A DNA stretch of 64,000 nt, taken from NCBI GenBank assembly GCA_021521415.1, contig JAIQDT010000226.1:62001-126000 (forward strand), written 5' to 3'. Origin of the DNA: Bidens hawaiensis. Its lineage: Eukaryota > Streptophyta > Magnoliopsida > Asterales > Asteraceae. Under the pieces are notes generated by a model. It searched no databases. It was not told where the DNA came from and worked only from the letters and a program-made list of their open reading frames with translations. The translations under genes and the position numbers were made by a program. Of this stretch, positions 1-10,814 are shown piece after piece (position 1 is the stretch's first letter; each line of letters starts with the position of its first letter).

Positions 1-2139
1 GGTACGGATGGAATGGGTGCGACGATGCGGTCGGCGATGACAGCACTGACTTACAATAAGCGTTATAGCTTTAGTCAAATGGTGTTCTACGAGATAGACC
101 GTCAAAGACGAGCGGTGGCGCTTAAGAGATTCTTAATGTACCCAAGATTCCTTCAAATGATCTTGAATCACGTGGCTCCCTCGTTACCTCAGCGACGTCC
201 GATTCGGTATGTGGAAAGTGTCAGCAAGCGAATCTTCACCCAGTGTAGATCATCAAGTGCGAGGAGTAAACCAGAGCTCCGTCCTTGACATACTCCGTTG
301 TTTGGGTACTTGATCAATCTAGAGTATGTTGCAGCTCGTGGGGACGAGTTTCGGGATCCGGCACCACAACAGGCTGGAGCACCTCAACCACCACCTGAGG
401 TACAACAATCTCCGCCTACTGCACCTGTTGTGGCACCGGAGGAACACGTCGACCTTGAAGCTGCTTTCGACGGTCAAGGATTTTTCAATATGGAACGTGT
501 TGATCCAGCGGAAGAGGTACAGGTCTCGGCTGCACAGGATTCTAGTGTGGGTGTGTCAAAGGCAGCTACTACCGTGACTGATACGGAAAGAGCTGATTCT
601 GATTCTTCAAATGATGATGTGGCTGAAGCTAGACAGATTTTGATCACTCAAGAAAGAATTCATGGGAAGAGAAAGAGAGACACCGATGACAGTGATTCGG
701 ATTTGAAGAAGATTTACATCAGTTGGTTCATAGAGCGAGAAGGGAAAGAGCGGGTGCAGGTTCGGGAGCTGGTGAGAGCTCAAGGGTGGTTCGTTTTTCG
801 CCACCCGCACTGTCTGGTATGACTATGGTCCCTACATCATTGACAGTTACAGGGCCAAGCGCCGCGGATGTTACCGTGGTGACTACCTCATCCTCCTTTG
901 GCATACCACCCACTACATTTCAACTCCCAGCTCCGGAGATTGTGTCCTTGCCCCCTCCAACTCTTACTCCATCGGAGGTCGTTGCAAGGTTTGTTGAGTC
1001 GACGGTTGTTGCCACTGCAGGGTTGTCTGTTACGATACCACCTGCGGTTACGTTTCCACCTGTTTCTGAGGTGCCTGTTACCTTGGGAATCCCTCCTCCG
1101 TACGCTCAAGACATATCACATATGAGGTTTGATATCGATGCAACCTTATCCGACTCAGAAAGAATAGCAGCTCTTGAAAGGGTCGTGGCTGAACAGTCAA
1201 GAGTAAATCTAATCCAGACTCACGCTATTCAGCGCCTCGTTGCAGAGAATCAAATTCAGTCGTCCCTCCTGATTGAGCACGGTAAAATTTTTGATGCCTT
1301 GAAGCAGTTCTTGGCATCTCAGGGGGAGACAAGCTGCAAGGGCGATGAGCTGAGGACGAAGAAGCGTAACGATCGAGACGATGATCCCAATGCATCGAAA
1401 GGTGCAGGTGGTGAGTTGCCTAGAACTGAACAAGCTCTTGGGGCTTCCACATCTCAGGGTGAGTCAACGAATGTAGCTGGTGGTTCAGGGGGTGATGATG
1501 TGGTGGTAGTGGATGCTGAGGAGGTATTGAATGATGATGTTACAGGTGATGATGATGTGTTACCATTGGAAAAGATCGAGAAGATAGGAGCTGAGATCGT
1601 GATTGACAATGAAGTTGAAGAAGGAGAGATTGTGGAGGAGAACATTGAGCATGAAATTCCAGCAGTTGAAAAGTCAGATTTGGGTCAAGATACGGGATGT
1701 GATGAGACAGAATGGGAAGAGTAGCCAAGATGGAAAGAAGGCTACGCTCAGTGGTTCGTAAAGACTAAAAAACCGGCGGTCCCTACTATGTTCAAGAAAA
1801 GTTACAACATCAAACGGTATGCTGAATCGAAAAAGGGGATAATATGCTGGTTATATGATGAACAGTTGAAACTTTTTGTGATTAAACGTTATGATGGGGT
1901 TCAGTATTTCAAGAGATTGTTGAGGTCGTTGAATACCTTGCCTGAGTGTGAGGTGAAGGACTTAGCCAGGTTGGGGTTGATAAACAGGAGTGATGATAAC
2001 ATGGCTAGGATTATTGGGAAGATAGTCTGGAAAGAAAGCATAAAGGAGAAAAAGTTCGAATTGTTGAAACCGCAGAAAGGAAAGCTAATTGAAGATAAAG
2101 ACAAAGGCATGAGAGTTGATGGCAAGCCTTGGATGATAA
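1..2139 (+). pseudogene. Copia-1 post-pol accessory ORF, broken
   Basis: This is the post-pol accessory ORF of a Sirevirus-like Ty1/copia element, already open at the window start. It aligns residue by residue with the minus-strand copy at 38963-36176, from the segment reading GTDGMGAT onward. Visible parts are an Arg-rich helical N-domain with a PRFLQMILNHVAP motif, a Pro/Ala/Val-rich linker, a coiled-coil stretch (about 1140-1320), an acidic tract and a C-domain beginning WKEGYAQWF. It is damaged by in-frame stops at about 286 (CGA to TGA) and 1722 (CAG to TAG) and by a frameshift near 720. It ends at GKPWMIM, where it runs straight into LTR sequence, so the last 110 or so residues and the polypurine tract are missing. 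Function is unknown. It sits where sireviruses may carry an envelope-like gene, but I see no signal peptide or clear membrane segment. Confidence 0.8.
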
Positions 2140-2548
2140 TGTTAGTCTGGTACATGATGTCAGTAGTTCAGTATCGAGTGTCTGTAATAATGTTAGTTTG
2201 GTTTGTATTGGTGTTTAAGCGAAGTTGTCTCACAAGTTCGCCTGTTATACGCGAACTTGTGGACAAGCGAAGTTATCAACAACTTCGCCTAGTCTGTTAG
2301 GCGAAGTTGTCGATAACTTTATATATTAGGTTTACGGCTTATTTTGTATTAACGATTTTGGAAGAACGTGTAATCGGTGATTGAATATCACGTGTTATTA
2401 GTTGCAATACAACGTGTTCTTTGTTTATTGTAACGTGTGTTTGCTTGTGTTTAACGTATATCGCTTCTACGCTCGTATCGTCTTACGTAGCGATTCCGCA
2501 CCTACATAGAACGAGATATTTCCGTGTAGATCCGGCTAGGAACCTACA
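2140..2548 (+). repeat. 3' LTR of Copia-1
   Basis: About 409 bp related to the LTRs at 32973-33440 and 35632-36110. The start is slightly altered, with a few extra bases before GGTACATG. The end reads ..GGAACCTACA-like (AGGAACCTACA), as in the sister LTRs. It carries several GCGAAGTT/GCGAACTT motifs at 2217-2312, including an inverted pair around 2283-2310, immediately before a TATA-like TTTATATATT at 2318-2327. The 5' LTR lies outside the window, so no target-site duplication can be tested. The 28 bases between this LTR and the next element hold nothing recognisable. Confidence 0.8.
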
Positions 2549-2576
2549 AAGATGTTTGCTCTTAAATGACGATAAC

Positions 2577-3480
2577 TGTTTTGGACAAAAATCTGCTAAG
2601 GATCAAGTATCCAAATTTGTAAATGTGAGGTAAGGTGCTAACACAATAATGACTAATGTATGAGCGTGATATTGATGAACATGATGATTTGATGACGAGG
2701 GAAAAAGCCCTTAACCAAGATAGTCTTACTTTGGTCAAAACTTATCGAGGTAATCGTTGGTAAAATAGCTCCGGTCAAGGACTAATAGGATAATCTTTGG
2801 TCGAAGTATCTTAGTCAATAATCAACAAGATAACCTTTGGTCGACGAGTATATGGTTATCTCGGTCTCCGGAACAAAAAACCCCCGGACGGTGAAAACTA
2901 TCACCGTCAAGTTTATTAATCAACGAAAAGTGGTTACAAATGTTTGTGGAGTATATGATCGAAATTACAATGTAAGCTAGTGTATAGAGAGAATTATTGA
3001 ATCTGCTCTAGTTTGTGTGAGAATACAAGTGTACTTCCTATTCGATCATTACCCGTTTAAATAATATAACAATAATAACAATATATCCTAATTACACGGA
3101 AGTCCTCCACTAGCCGCTCCATGACTTTGACCACGTGCGTATAGTCGTTCAGTAGCGAGATAAGCGGAAGAACGAGTCACAAAGCCGTTGGTGATATTTA
3201 AACTTCGATCTTCTAGAGAGTTCGTCCATAAACAGCTTTGTTGAATTAGGAACCTATATCCATGTTCCAGCTATAGGGTGTTCCATGTGGATAATTGATG
3301 CAAATGCGTCTCCAAGTTGATACACCTGTCTAACACATCACTATACTAAATGCAATCATTAGTAAACAAACAATACCGAGGATCGTCGATCCTTTATATC
3401 CTGACATATATTTGAAGGATAAACTATCCATAAGACAGTTAAGGATAAAGGATCCTCAGTATAAAAATCGTGGCCTAACA
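2577..3480 (-). repeat. 3' LTR of Tat-1
   Basis: 904 bp running from the reverse complement of the LTR end (TGTTTTGG at 2577) to that of the LTR start (CTAACA at 3480). The neighbouring ATTGCCCCCAAAATGG is the reverse complement of a purine-rich priming tract, which fixes the inner boundary. Bases 2577-2877 align closely with 13023-13320 in the other LTR, with scattered substitutions. No coding capacity seen. Confidence 0.85.
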
Positions 3481-3494
3481 ATTGCCCCCAAAAT
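3481..3494 (-). other. Polypurine tract of Tat-1
   Basis: Reads as a G-rich purine run (TTTTGGGGGCAAT) on the minus strand directly inside the 3' LTR, the expected plus-strand priming site of an LTR retrotransposon. Confidence 0.6.
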
Positions 3495-3704
3495 GGCGGT
3501 TGACAGTGAAACATAGCTGTCATTTTGAAATTCAAAATCATTGTGAAAGCTACACGATGGGACGGTTTTGCCATAAAATTTACCATTTAGCCCTTAAGGT
3601 TAATTATAACCGTCTATATATGCCGCCTTATATCTTTGATTATATACACCTTCATCCGACGAATCAGGTATTCTTCTAACCCTCGTTTCTTGTTCTCTTT
3701 AATC

Positions 3705-5194
3705 ATGTCTGCCGCTTCTTCTTCTTCTTCTCCGGCCCCTTCTAAACCTTCCGAACAGTCATCCGGTGGTTCCGAACTGGTCGAAATGGAACCACAAGGC
3801 CTGCTTTCCAACCCTTCTTCTGAAATCTTTAAGCTCACGGATCCCGAGGTCGACAGTTTTCACACATTATTTCCTCCAGAAACCTTGTTCCGACCCTATG
3901 AATCCAGTATTAGATGTGACACTTACTCCTAGGTCTAGGTCTGCTTTCCGGCAACTCTCTTTCTTATCGGCAATAAATACCCCTTTCCATCTTTTACCCA
4001 AAGTTTTTTCGATTCAACCGGCATATCCTACATACAAGACATGCCGATGATTTGGAGGGTTCTTAGCACCATCGAAAGAATCATTAAGGAGGAAAAAATT
4101 GATTTTGGCCTCCCGGAGTTGTCTTATTTGTATACCCTTACTACCTTCGGTTTTTCCCGTTTTATCTTCAAGTCCAAACCCCGACAGCCCCATCCAATCT
4201 TAAAAGCCACGTTAAACGATTCCGTGTGGAGGAATCAATTTTTCTTCGTTAAACGCGACTCGATTTTTGGGGGGACTGATCTTCCTTCCACGTGAGTCAC
4301 AAAGGGTAGGATCCTGGATACTTAAGGAATAGTAGGATCCTTTATTCTTCTGCTTTAAAACTTATTCTTTTTTGTTATCTGCAGTTGATAACTTCGCTTC
4401 ATTGAGCAAGCTACTTGGAACAGGAGAAAAGGAAAAACGGTTCCTGGCACTGGATACCGAAGTAGGCCCTTTCAAGATCGGTTTGTTGAAGGTTTTTGTG
4501 ACATCTCCTCAAGCTCAAACATGTCAAGTAAGTTAATCATTTTAAAGTAAATAAAACAAAATGGAATCACAGGCACCAAGAAATCTGGAAAGTCTGCTCT
4601 CAAGTTCTCCCTTGACGACATCGACTGCATGGTTACCTCTCCTGTTGTCAAGAAGGAGGGTTCAAAGGCTGGCACAAGCTCCGAGCCAAAGACCGCCAAT
4701 ACCAGGGCCAAATCTTTAGCTTCCAAGTGGAAGAAACCCTCTGATCACGAGACCCACTGTGACATTGTCTGCTCTATAAGTGTACCGTGTTTTTCCCTAT
4801 AAGAATTTAGGATCCAGCATTGTCCCAATTTTGACACGAAATTTGTTGGTAGGCTGTGATTGCTATGACGGACCACTATGAAAAGACTATCCTCCAGATG
4901 AGCGAGAATATGTCCGGGTTAGGGAATGATGCAGTCGCTAAGGATAAGGCTATGATCCAACTCAAGAAACAATTGGAGGATCAGGTATCCTCAGCCGAGG
5001 CCCAACGTCAAGAGGCAGTGGAGCAGGCGACTATTGAAGCCAATGTGTGGGCTGCCAGATCAGTATTCCAGGCACGGATCAAGATGGAGATGGAGGCGGG
5101 TGATCCTGCTTTTGACAAGTCAGCCTGGGAGGTGGAGAAATGGAAGGCTGCACTTGACGACCTTGGTGGTGAGGATGATGAAGAGATGGTTTAG
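3705..5194 (+). pseudogene. Antisense accessory ORF of Tat-1 (gypsy-associated type), multi-exon, broken
   Basis: Runs opposite to gag-pol between pol and the 3' LTR. It starts at ATG 3705 (MSAASSSSSPAP..., Ser/Pro-rich) and stays in frame to about 4291 apart from two adjacent TAG stops near 3930 and 3936. Residues encoded at 4089-4272 (FGLPELSYLY..., ..DSVWRNQFFFV) resemble the 'putative gypsy type transposon' domain of plant annotations (Pfam PF04195 as I recall it; not searched). GTGAGT at 4292 and a pyrimidine-rich CTGCAG ending at 4384 look like an intron. GTAAGT near 4530 with ATCACAG before 4572, and GGTAG before 4855, suggest two more. The last exon (about 4856-5194) is a Gln/Glu/Ala-rich coiled coil ending in an acidic tail. 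Antisense ORFs in this position are known from Tat-clade elements such as maize Grande. Function unknown; exon joins are inferred. Confidence 0.6.
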
Positions 5195-6070
5195 AACACC
5201 GAGGCTGGGACCAGTGGCGTTAAGGAGGCTGTTGAAGCCGGCAAGGGGGAAGGTGATGTTGCGGTTGAAGATGCAGCTTAAGTGGGCGATAAAGGATATT
5301 AAAGACAAGGCCCGAGCCCACTTTTTTATTTGATGTTGATGTTTTTATGAACAATTTCTATGCTCTGTAATAAACAATACTATTTAGGATAAAGGATCTA
5401 TGATCCTTAAGACAATATGCGGGGGTGACAAAGGTGGAGGGGTCCTCTGTTTGAGGGGATGAAGCCTTTGTTGCCCCTGTTTTTTTTTTATTTTCCTGCA
5501 CTTTATGGACTATTACTAACTCTTACTTAACCCGGATGGATGGTCCATCTTTTCGTATGGTGAAGTCCGGGTTAAGAAATTTTGGATAAGTCCTTGTGGC
5601 TTATTTACTTTAATTAACATAAATCTTTTGACTATTTGCTTGTTACTTATTTTCAAAAACTTATTGTATATAAGTTTAAGCATTGTTTAGAGTTTGTTAA
5701 ATAATCTCCGAATATTAGATTTTTAGGATATAAGATCTTTAAAAATTTTTTAGAATAGAATATCCTTAAGTACTCAATAAATTTATATAAGGAAAATTTT
5801 AGGATAAAATATACAGAAATTAGTTAAAGACTTCAGTAATTAAAAAACTATTTTTAGAAGATTAGCCTTTCTAGCCGGAATATCCAAAGTTATAATAAAT
5901 GTCAAACTTAAGTTAATCAATAAAGATCATACCAGTAGGTCCAAATAGACCTAAGTTACCAGAAGTATCGTACTCCTAATGTTCCTTACAAGAGTAGATC
6001 TAGGATCCGGGATCCTTAGTTTCTTGATCTTTAGAAAGAACTTAGAAAATTCGCTACAAACAATTCATGT
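5195..6070. other. AT-rich non-coding spacer of Tat-1
   Basis: No credible ORF or RNA gene seen. It is AT-rich with scattered GGATCC-type motifs (6003-6014 has two back to back). It lies between the antisense ORF and the tandem repeat. Confidence 0.5.
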
Positions 6071-6076
6071 TGTTAA

Positions 6077-6265
6077 TTGGGGTTAAACCCGTTAAACTTG
6101 GGACAAGCCCAACAAATATTCTGGGTACAAGCCCGTGCAACTGGGGACAAGCCCGTGTAACTGGGGACAAGCCCAACATACTGGGGACAAGCCCATATAA
6201 TAAACTGGAGACAAGCCCAAAAAACTGGGGATAAGCCCAAACTGGGGACTGTCCCAAAGATACGG
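6077..6265 (-). repeat. Tandem array of a 15-20 bp unit (ACTGGGGACAAGCCC)
   Basis: About ten imperfect copies of ACTGGGGACAAGCCC with 2-8 bp variable spacers, in the spacer between integrase and the antisense ORF of Tat-1. Later copies degrade to GGGATAAGCCC and GGGACTGTCCC. Short minus-strand frames across it encode repetitive GL/CPQ peptides that are by-products of the repeat. Confidence 0.8.
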
Positions 6266-6783
6266 ATGTTAACTGGGGTCTCGCCCGAATCGGGATTTAG
6301 CCCAAACGTGAGATAACGTGAAAACGTTATAAACCGGAGGTATGGTACGTCTACCATAATTCGTAGGATCCTCCATATAGCCGGAGACAACGAAATTGTC
6401 AGCCACTAAGCGTGTACAGGTCCCGCTACCCCGAACTATATGTTGGATAGCGTGCGCAACTGGCGATCATGAGAAAGGTGAAAACCTTTAAACCTTAGGG
6501 GATATGACCATCGGGGGTCATATCCAAACGTGGGCAAGGCCAAGGGAAATAATATAGTACCTTAAATGCAACGGAGAGGTGGCCAACCTCTTGAACATCA
6601 AATGTCCTGTTACAATCCTGCATGGTTATTCAAGACTTGGAAAAGATAAAAGGTTAAGAATATATTATCTATAAATTAATAATAATAATTCGAATAGAAT
6701 AATAGATTAGAAAGATGTTACCGCTTTAAGGATCCTTGATCCTTTTACTGGATAATATATCTTCTCAGGATAACGGATCCTGA
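6266..6783. other. Non-coding spacer between tandem array and integrase of Tat-1
   Basis: No gene seen. It holds a few more GGATCC motifs (about 6366, 6730, 6775), the last just beyond the integrase stop. Confidence 0.4.
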
Positions 6784-7890
6784 TCAGAAAAAATATTTCT
6801 TGAGGTGAATGGCATTCCAAGCTCTTGGTAACCTGTTGCCTTCCATTGTGAGCAAATGATATGCCCCCTTTCCTGCTTCAGACTCAATATGATAAGGTCC
6901 TTCCCATTTGGGTGCTAACTTTCCATCAGCCGGATTTGTGGTGTTCTGGAAGGCTTTTCTTAGTACTAGATCTCCTTCTTGAAATCTTCTGATTCTGATA
7001 CTTTTGTTATATGCCCCAGCTACCCTTTGTTGATACGCTGCCATTCTGATTTTTGCTAGGTCTATGAGTTTTCTATAGTATCCAAGTCTTCAAGGAGAAC
7101 TTTTTCTATTAGCTTCAGGATCACGGATGCTGGTTCTAGCAGTAGGGACCACCATTACTGTAGGAATTACTGCTTCTGCTCCGAACACCAAGGAGAAGGG
7201 TGTCTGGCATGACCCATTTTTGGGTGTAGTTCTATCTGCCCAAAGAACATAAGGAAGTTCTTCAGCCCATTTTCCCTTTTTGGATCCTAGCGTCTTCTTT
7301 AGATTGTTGATGATAATCTTGTTGCTAGACTCTGCTTGGCCATTGGCTTGAGGGTGAACTGGAGTCGAAGTAATCATTTTGATGCCCCAACTGTCACAAT
7401 AGTTAGGAGTTCTCTTCCCAATAAACTAGGAACAATTGTCACAAACAATTTCAGCGGGAATACCAAATCTAGTTATAATATTTCGTTTAATAAAAGATAT
7501 TACTTCCCTTTCTCGGACTTGTACAAATGCCTCTACCTCAATCCATTTGGAGAAGTAGTCAGTCATGGCAAGCATAAAGACTTTTACACCTGGTACTTTT
7601 GGTAGTTTGACTACAATATCCATACCCCATTTCATAAAAGGCCATGAGGAGGATATATGATATAGAGGTTCCGCTGGTTGATGAAGGATGTTTGCGCGTA
7701 TTTGGCAAGCATCACACTTCTTTGAATACTCCACTGCATCTTTTTTCATTGTTGTCCAGAAGTATCCGGTTCTGAGTATCCTGGAAAATAACGCTTTTCC
7801 ACCTGTGTGATTGCCGCAATCTCCTTCGTGAAAATCCATAAGTACCTCTTGTATCTCAGGATCCTCGATGCATCTCAGATATGGACCTGC
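6784..7890 (-). pseudogene. Integrase of Tat-1, broken
   Basis: The minus strand encodes in order a zinc-binding segment with KKCDACQI (about 7705), the catalytic core starting [12 protein letters not shown] (first Asp near 7620), a second Asp in CDN (about 7440), PQANGQAESSNK with the catalytic Glu (about 7340), and a C-terminal domain ending WNAIHLKKYFF at 6784. There is a stop after CDNCS (7426) and another break around 7085, so no continuous product is possible. As an integrase it would have joined element cDNA to chromosomal DNA. The C-terminal part has no chromodomain, as expected for the Tat clade. Confidence 0.85.
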
Positions 7891-8562
7891 AAGAGATTTT
7901 CTATATACCATATCATCTAATAAAATATATTGGGATACCTTGAGCTTGAAGGACTTGGGATTTTCTGCGGTTGGAATTTCTCCAGTCTGAATATAGTTCT
8001 TGATAGGATGGATCCATGATCCTTTATTATTGGTGGATAAAGGATCCCAGAGCATGATTTCTTTATCTTTTGTTATCTCCCCAATTTCCTGTTCTCCTAT
8101 TGCTGGCGTGAGAATGTGGATTATTGGGATTTTCAAATCCTCAGGAATCTTCAAAGATGAGGCTAAGTTTCCTAAGGCATCTGCCCCAGCGTTTGCTTCC
8201 CTCGGTACCTGTGTAATACTAAATATTTCGAAGGATTTCAACAATTCTTTCACAACATCTAAATATTTCATTAGTTTCTCACCTTTAACAGTGTAGGAGC
8301 CGTTAAAGTGGTTAGTTATCAATAAAGAATCTACATAAACTTGAAGATACCCGATCCTCATGTTTTTGGCTAATTGCAAACCTGCTATTAAAGCTTCGTA
8401 CTCTGCTTCATTGTTTGTCGCCTGGAACTCACAAGCTATAGACTGGGGTAATATGTCCCCCTGTGGCGATTTCAGTAGGATCCCCAATCCTATTCCTCTC
8501 ACGTTAGATGCTCCATCAGTGAAGAGTATCCAAGGATCCTTGGTCATTTCTAGTTGTTGCAC
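7891..8562 (-). pseudogene. Second (archaeal-type) RNase H of Tat-1 and link to integrase
   Basis: Starts within DPWILFTDGASNVRG (8545-8500), with the first catalytic Asp in TDGAS, the Glu in NNEAEYEALIAG and further Asp in YVDS and GADALGNLAS. This is the extra RNase H that separates Tat-clade elements from other plant Ty3/gypsy lineages. It would degrade RNA in RNA:DNA hybrids during cDNA synthesis. This stretch is open on into the integrase, forming a 378-codon frame that ends at 7426. It overlaps the first RNase H frame by a few bases in another frame, so a frameshift has occurred near 8560. Confidence 0.85.
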
Positions 8563-9060
8563 TTACAAGTCAGCTTCTTTTGTAGATCACTAGTGAAATC
8601 AGCCACAAAGACAGCTAATGCTTGAGACTTGATCGCTGTTCTTGGCTCGTATTGTATATAATATGAACTTAACTTTACAGCCCACTTAGCCATTCTACCT
8701 GATAACTCTGGTTTTCTAAGAACATTCTTTACAGGATAGTTAGTTCTTAAAATAATAGAGTGAGTTTCAAAATAATGTCTCAGGTTAGTAGAAGCCATAA
8801 TAAGTGCAAGAATTAGCTTTTCTAAATGAGAATACCTGGACTCCGCATCTAAAAGATTTTTACTTACATAGTATACGGGATGTTGTTCACCTTCATGATC
8901 CTTTATCAAGACCGCACTCACTGCATTTCCTGAAACAGCAAGATATAGATACAAGGATTCTCCATCCATAGGCTTCATCAGAACCGGAGCTGAGGATAAG
9001 TAATCCTTTAAGGCTGTGAGAGCAGCTTCATGTTTTTCAGTCCACTCAAACTTCTAGTTC
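8550..9060 (-). pseudogene. First RNase H and RT connection of Tat-1, fragment
   Basis: The minus-strand frame 8978-8550 (142 codons) reads like a gypsy RNase H: LYLYLAVSGNAVSAVLIKDHEGEQ, YYVSKNLLDAESRYSHLEKL and LRKPELSGRMAKWAVKLSSYYIQY. The usual pattern PVYYVSK..L..AE.RY is intact. It is separated from the RT part by a stop near 9055 and from the second RNase H by a frameshift. No product is expected. Confidence 0.8.
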
Positions 9061-9771
9061 TTTCTAAGGATATCATAGAAGTCTTTACACTTCTCGGAGG
9101 ATCTTGAGATGAACCTATTCAAGGCTGCTATTCTTCCGGTAAGTCTCTGGACGTCCTTGGCATTTGCAGGAGATTTGAAGTTGACAATAGCTTCGATCGT
9201 GTTCCGGGCTTGCTTCAATTCCTCTTTTTGTGACCATATATCCCAGAAACTTTCCAACCTTAACACTGAAGTGGCATTTGGACGGATTTAGCTTCATGTT
9301 AAATTGGTCAAGGATATTGAATGCTTCCTTGAGGTCTTTAAGGTGGTCCTCTGCCTTCTTCGACTTTACCACCATATCATCTATATATACCTCCATAGAC
9401 TTGCCCAATTGGTCTTTGAACATCATGTTTACTAGTCTTTGGTACGTCGCTCCTGCATTTCTTTGTCCGAACGACATAGTAGTATAACAATATACGCCGG
9501 TTGGAGTCATGAACGCTGTGTGCTCTTGATCAGATGGTTCCATCTGAATTTGTTGGAATCTAGAGGAAGCATCCATAAAGGTGAGCATTTCATGTCCATC
9601 TGTCGCGTCCACCATGGCATCTATATGTGGTAATGGGAAAGGATCCTTGGGACATGCCTTATTTAAATCTGTGAAATCGACATATACCCTCCACTTTCCA
9701 TTCTTTTTTGAAACATCGACCACATTAGCTAGCCGTCGAGGATACTGAACCTCTCTGATTATACCGGCCAT
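9061..9771 (-). pseudogene. Reverse transcriptase of Tat-1, broken
   Basis: The 218-codon frame 9771-9115 has the RT blocks WRVYVDFTDLNKACPKDPFPLP, the first catalytic Asp in TFMDASSRFQQIQM, MSFGQRNAGATYQR and the active-site YIDDMVV (about 9390). Reading continues in another frame at 9266-9054 (NFKSPANAKDVQRLTGRIAALNRF), so a frameshift lies near 9240. The block usually reading FSGYNQI is altered to SSRFQQI. It would synthesise cDNA from element RNA if intact. Confidence 0.88.
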
Positions 9772-9871
9772 AAGAAGTTTTTCAACTTCTTCTTGTATGA
9801 TCTTGTTCCTATCTGGAGCGAATTTTCTTCACTTCTGATTGACGGGTTTAACAGATAAATCAAGGCCAAGT

Positions 9872-10787
9872 TTATGAGTAATTACCTCTTTCGAAATACC
9901 TGTCATGTCTGAGTGTTTGAAGGGAAAAGTTGATCTCCTTCGCGCTAGGAAGGATATTATATCCTCCTCTATTTTTTTTGGGATAATGGATCCTAGGAAC
10001 ACTTTTATCTCTGGATCTTCGGGGTCCAAATGATACTTCTTTGAGGTCTTTCTCCCGAGCTTCCAGCATGTCCCTAGGATGTTGCTGTAGTTGCTTTTCT
10101 ATAGTTTGCTTAGCTGTTGGCTTCATTGACGATGAATAGTAGTTCTTAGCCTCCACTTGGTCACCTACTATCTTTAGAACTCCCCAAGGAGTTGATAGCT
10201 TGATGCATTGGTGATAAGTTGAAGCTACGGCCTTCATTCCGTGGAGCCAAGGCCTACCTAAAATAACATTGCAACAGGAAAGGTTATCTATAACACAAAA
10301 TTTTTGGTATGTATTTAACCCTTCGATATAATTTTGGGAGGTTGATGTCCCCCAATGTCTTCTTGGTTTCACCACTGAAACCTACTAGCACCGATGTTCT
10401 AGGAATGATTTCTGAATCCTGGATGTTCATTTTTTTGAGGACGTCATGCTGGATAATGTTGACCGAGCTGCCCCCGTCCACTAGGATCCTGCGTACATAA
10501 TGGTTCGAGATAAATAATGTAATAATCAAACCGTCATGGAGATGATCTTGGATGTTCAGCTTGTCTTCCTCAGCGAATAAGATTCTCTTGTCAGTTGTTA
10601 ATGTGGTTGAGACTGTTTGATGATCTCCGTTGTCCATCTTGATCTCCTTGGCTAATATTTGTGCTGCAGAGAAAGAAGTTCCACATATGTCTGAACCTCC
10701 TGAGATAAAATTAACTGCTGGCACATGGGAATTGTTCTGCTGAGGATCCTGGATCCTTGAGTTAAAAAAGACTCTCTGATAAGTCAC
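9872..10787 (-). pseudogene. Protease region of Tat-1, broken
   Basis: The minus-strand frame from 10787 carries RRILVDGGSSVNIIQHDVLKKM. VDGGS replaces the usual DTG/DSG, which is normal for Tat-type aspartic proteases. Downstream homology continues in the frame beginning 10375 (CNVILGRPWLHGMKAVASTYHQ..), a typical Tat segment between protease and RT, so a frameshift lies near 10320. A further break near 9830 separates it from the RT. The protease would cleave the Gag-Pol polyprotein. Confidence 0.8.
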
Positions 10788-10814
10788 CCGAGTAGTGGGG
10801 ATGAGCGGTCTTCT

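Noticed and set aside
723..1724. Possible host gene with acidic and coiled-coil protein
   Set aside because: The same protein occurs in Copia-5 and Copia-4 between pol and 3' LTR, so it belongs to the retrotransposon.
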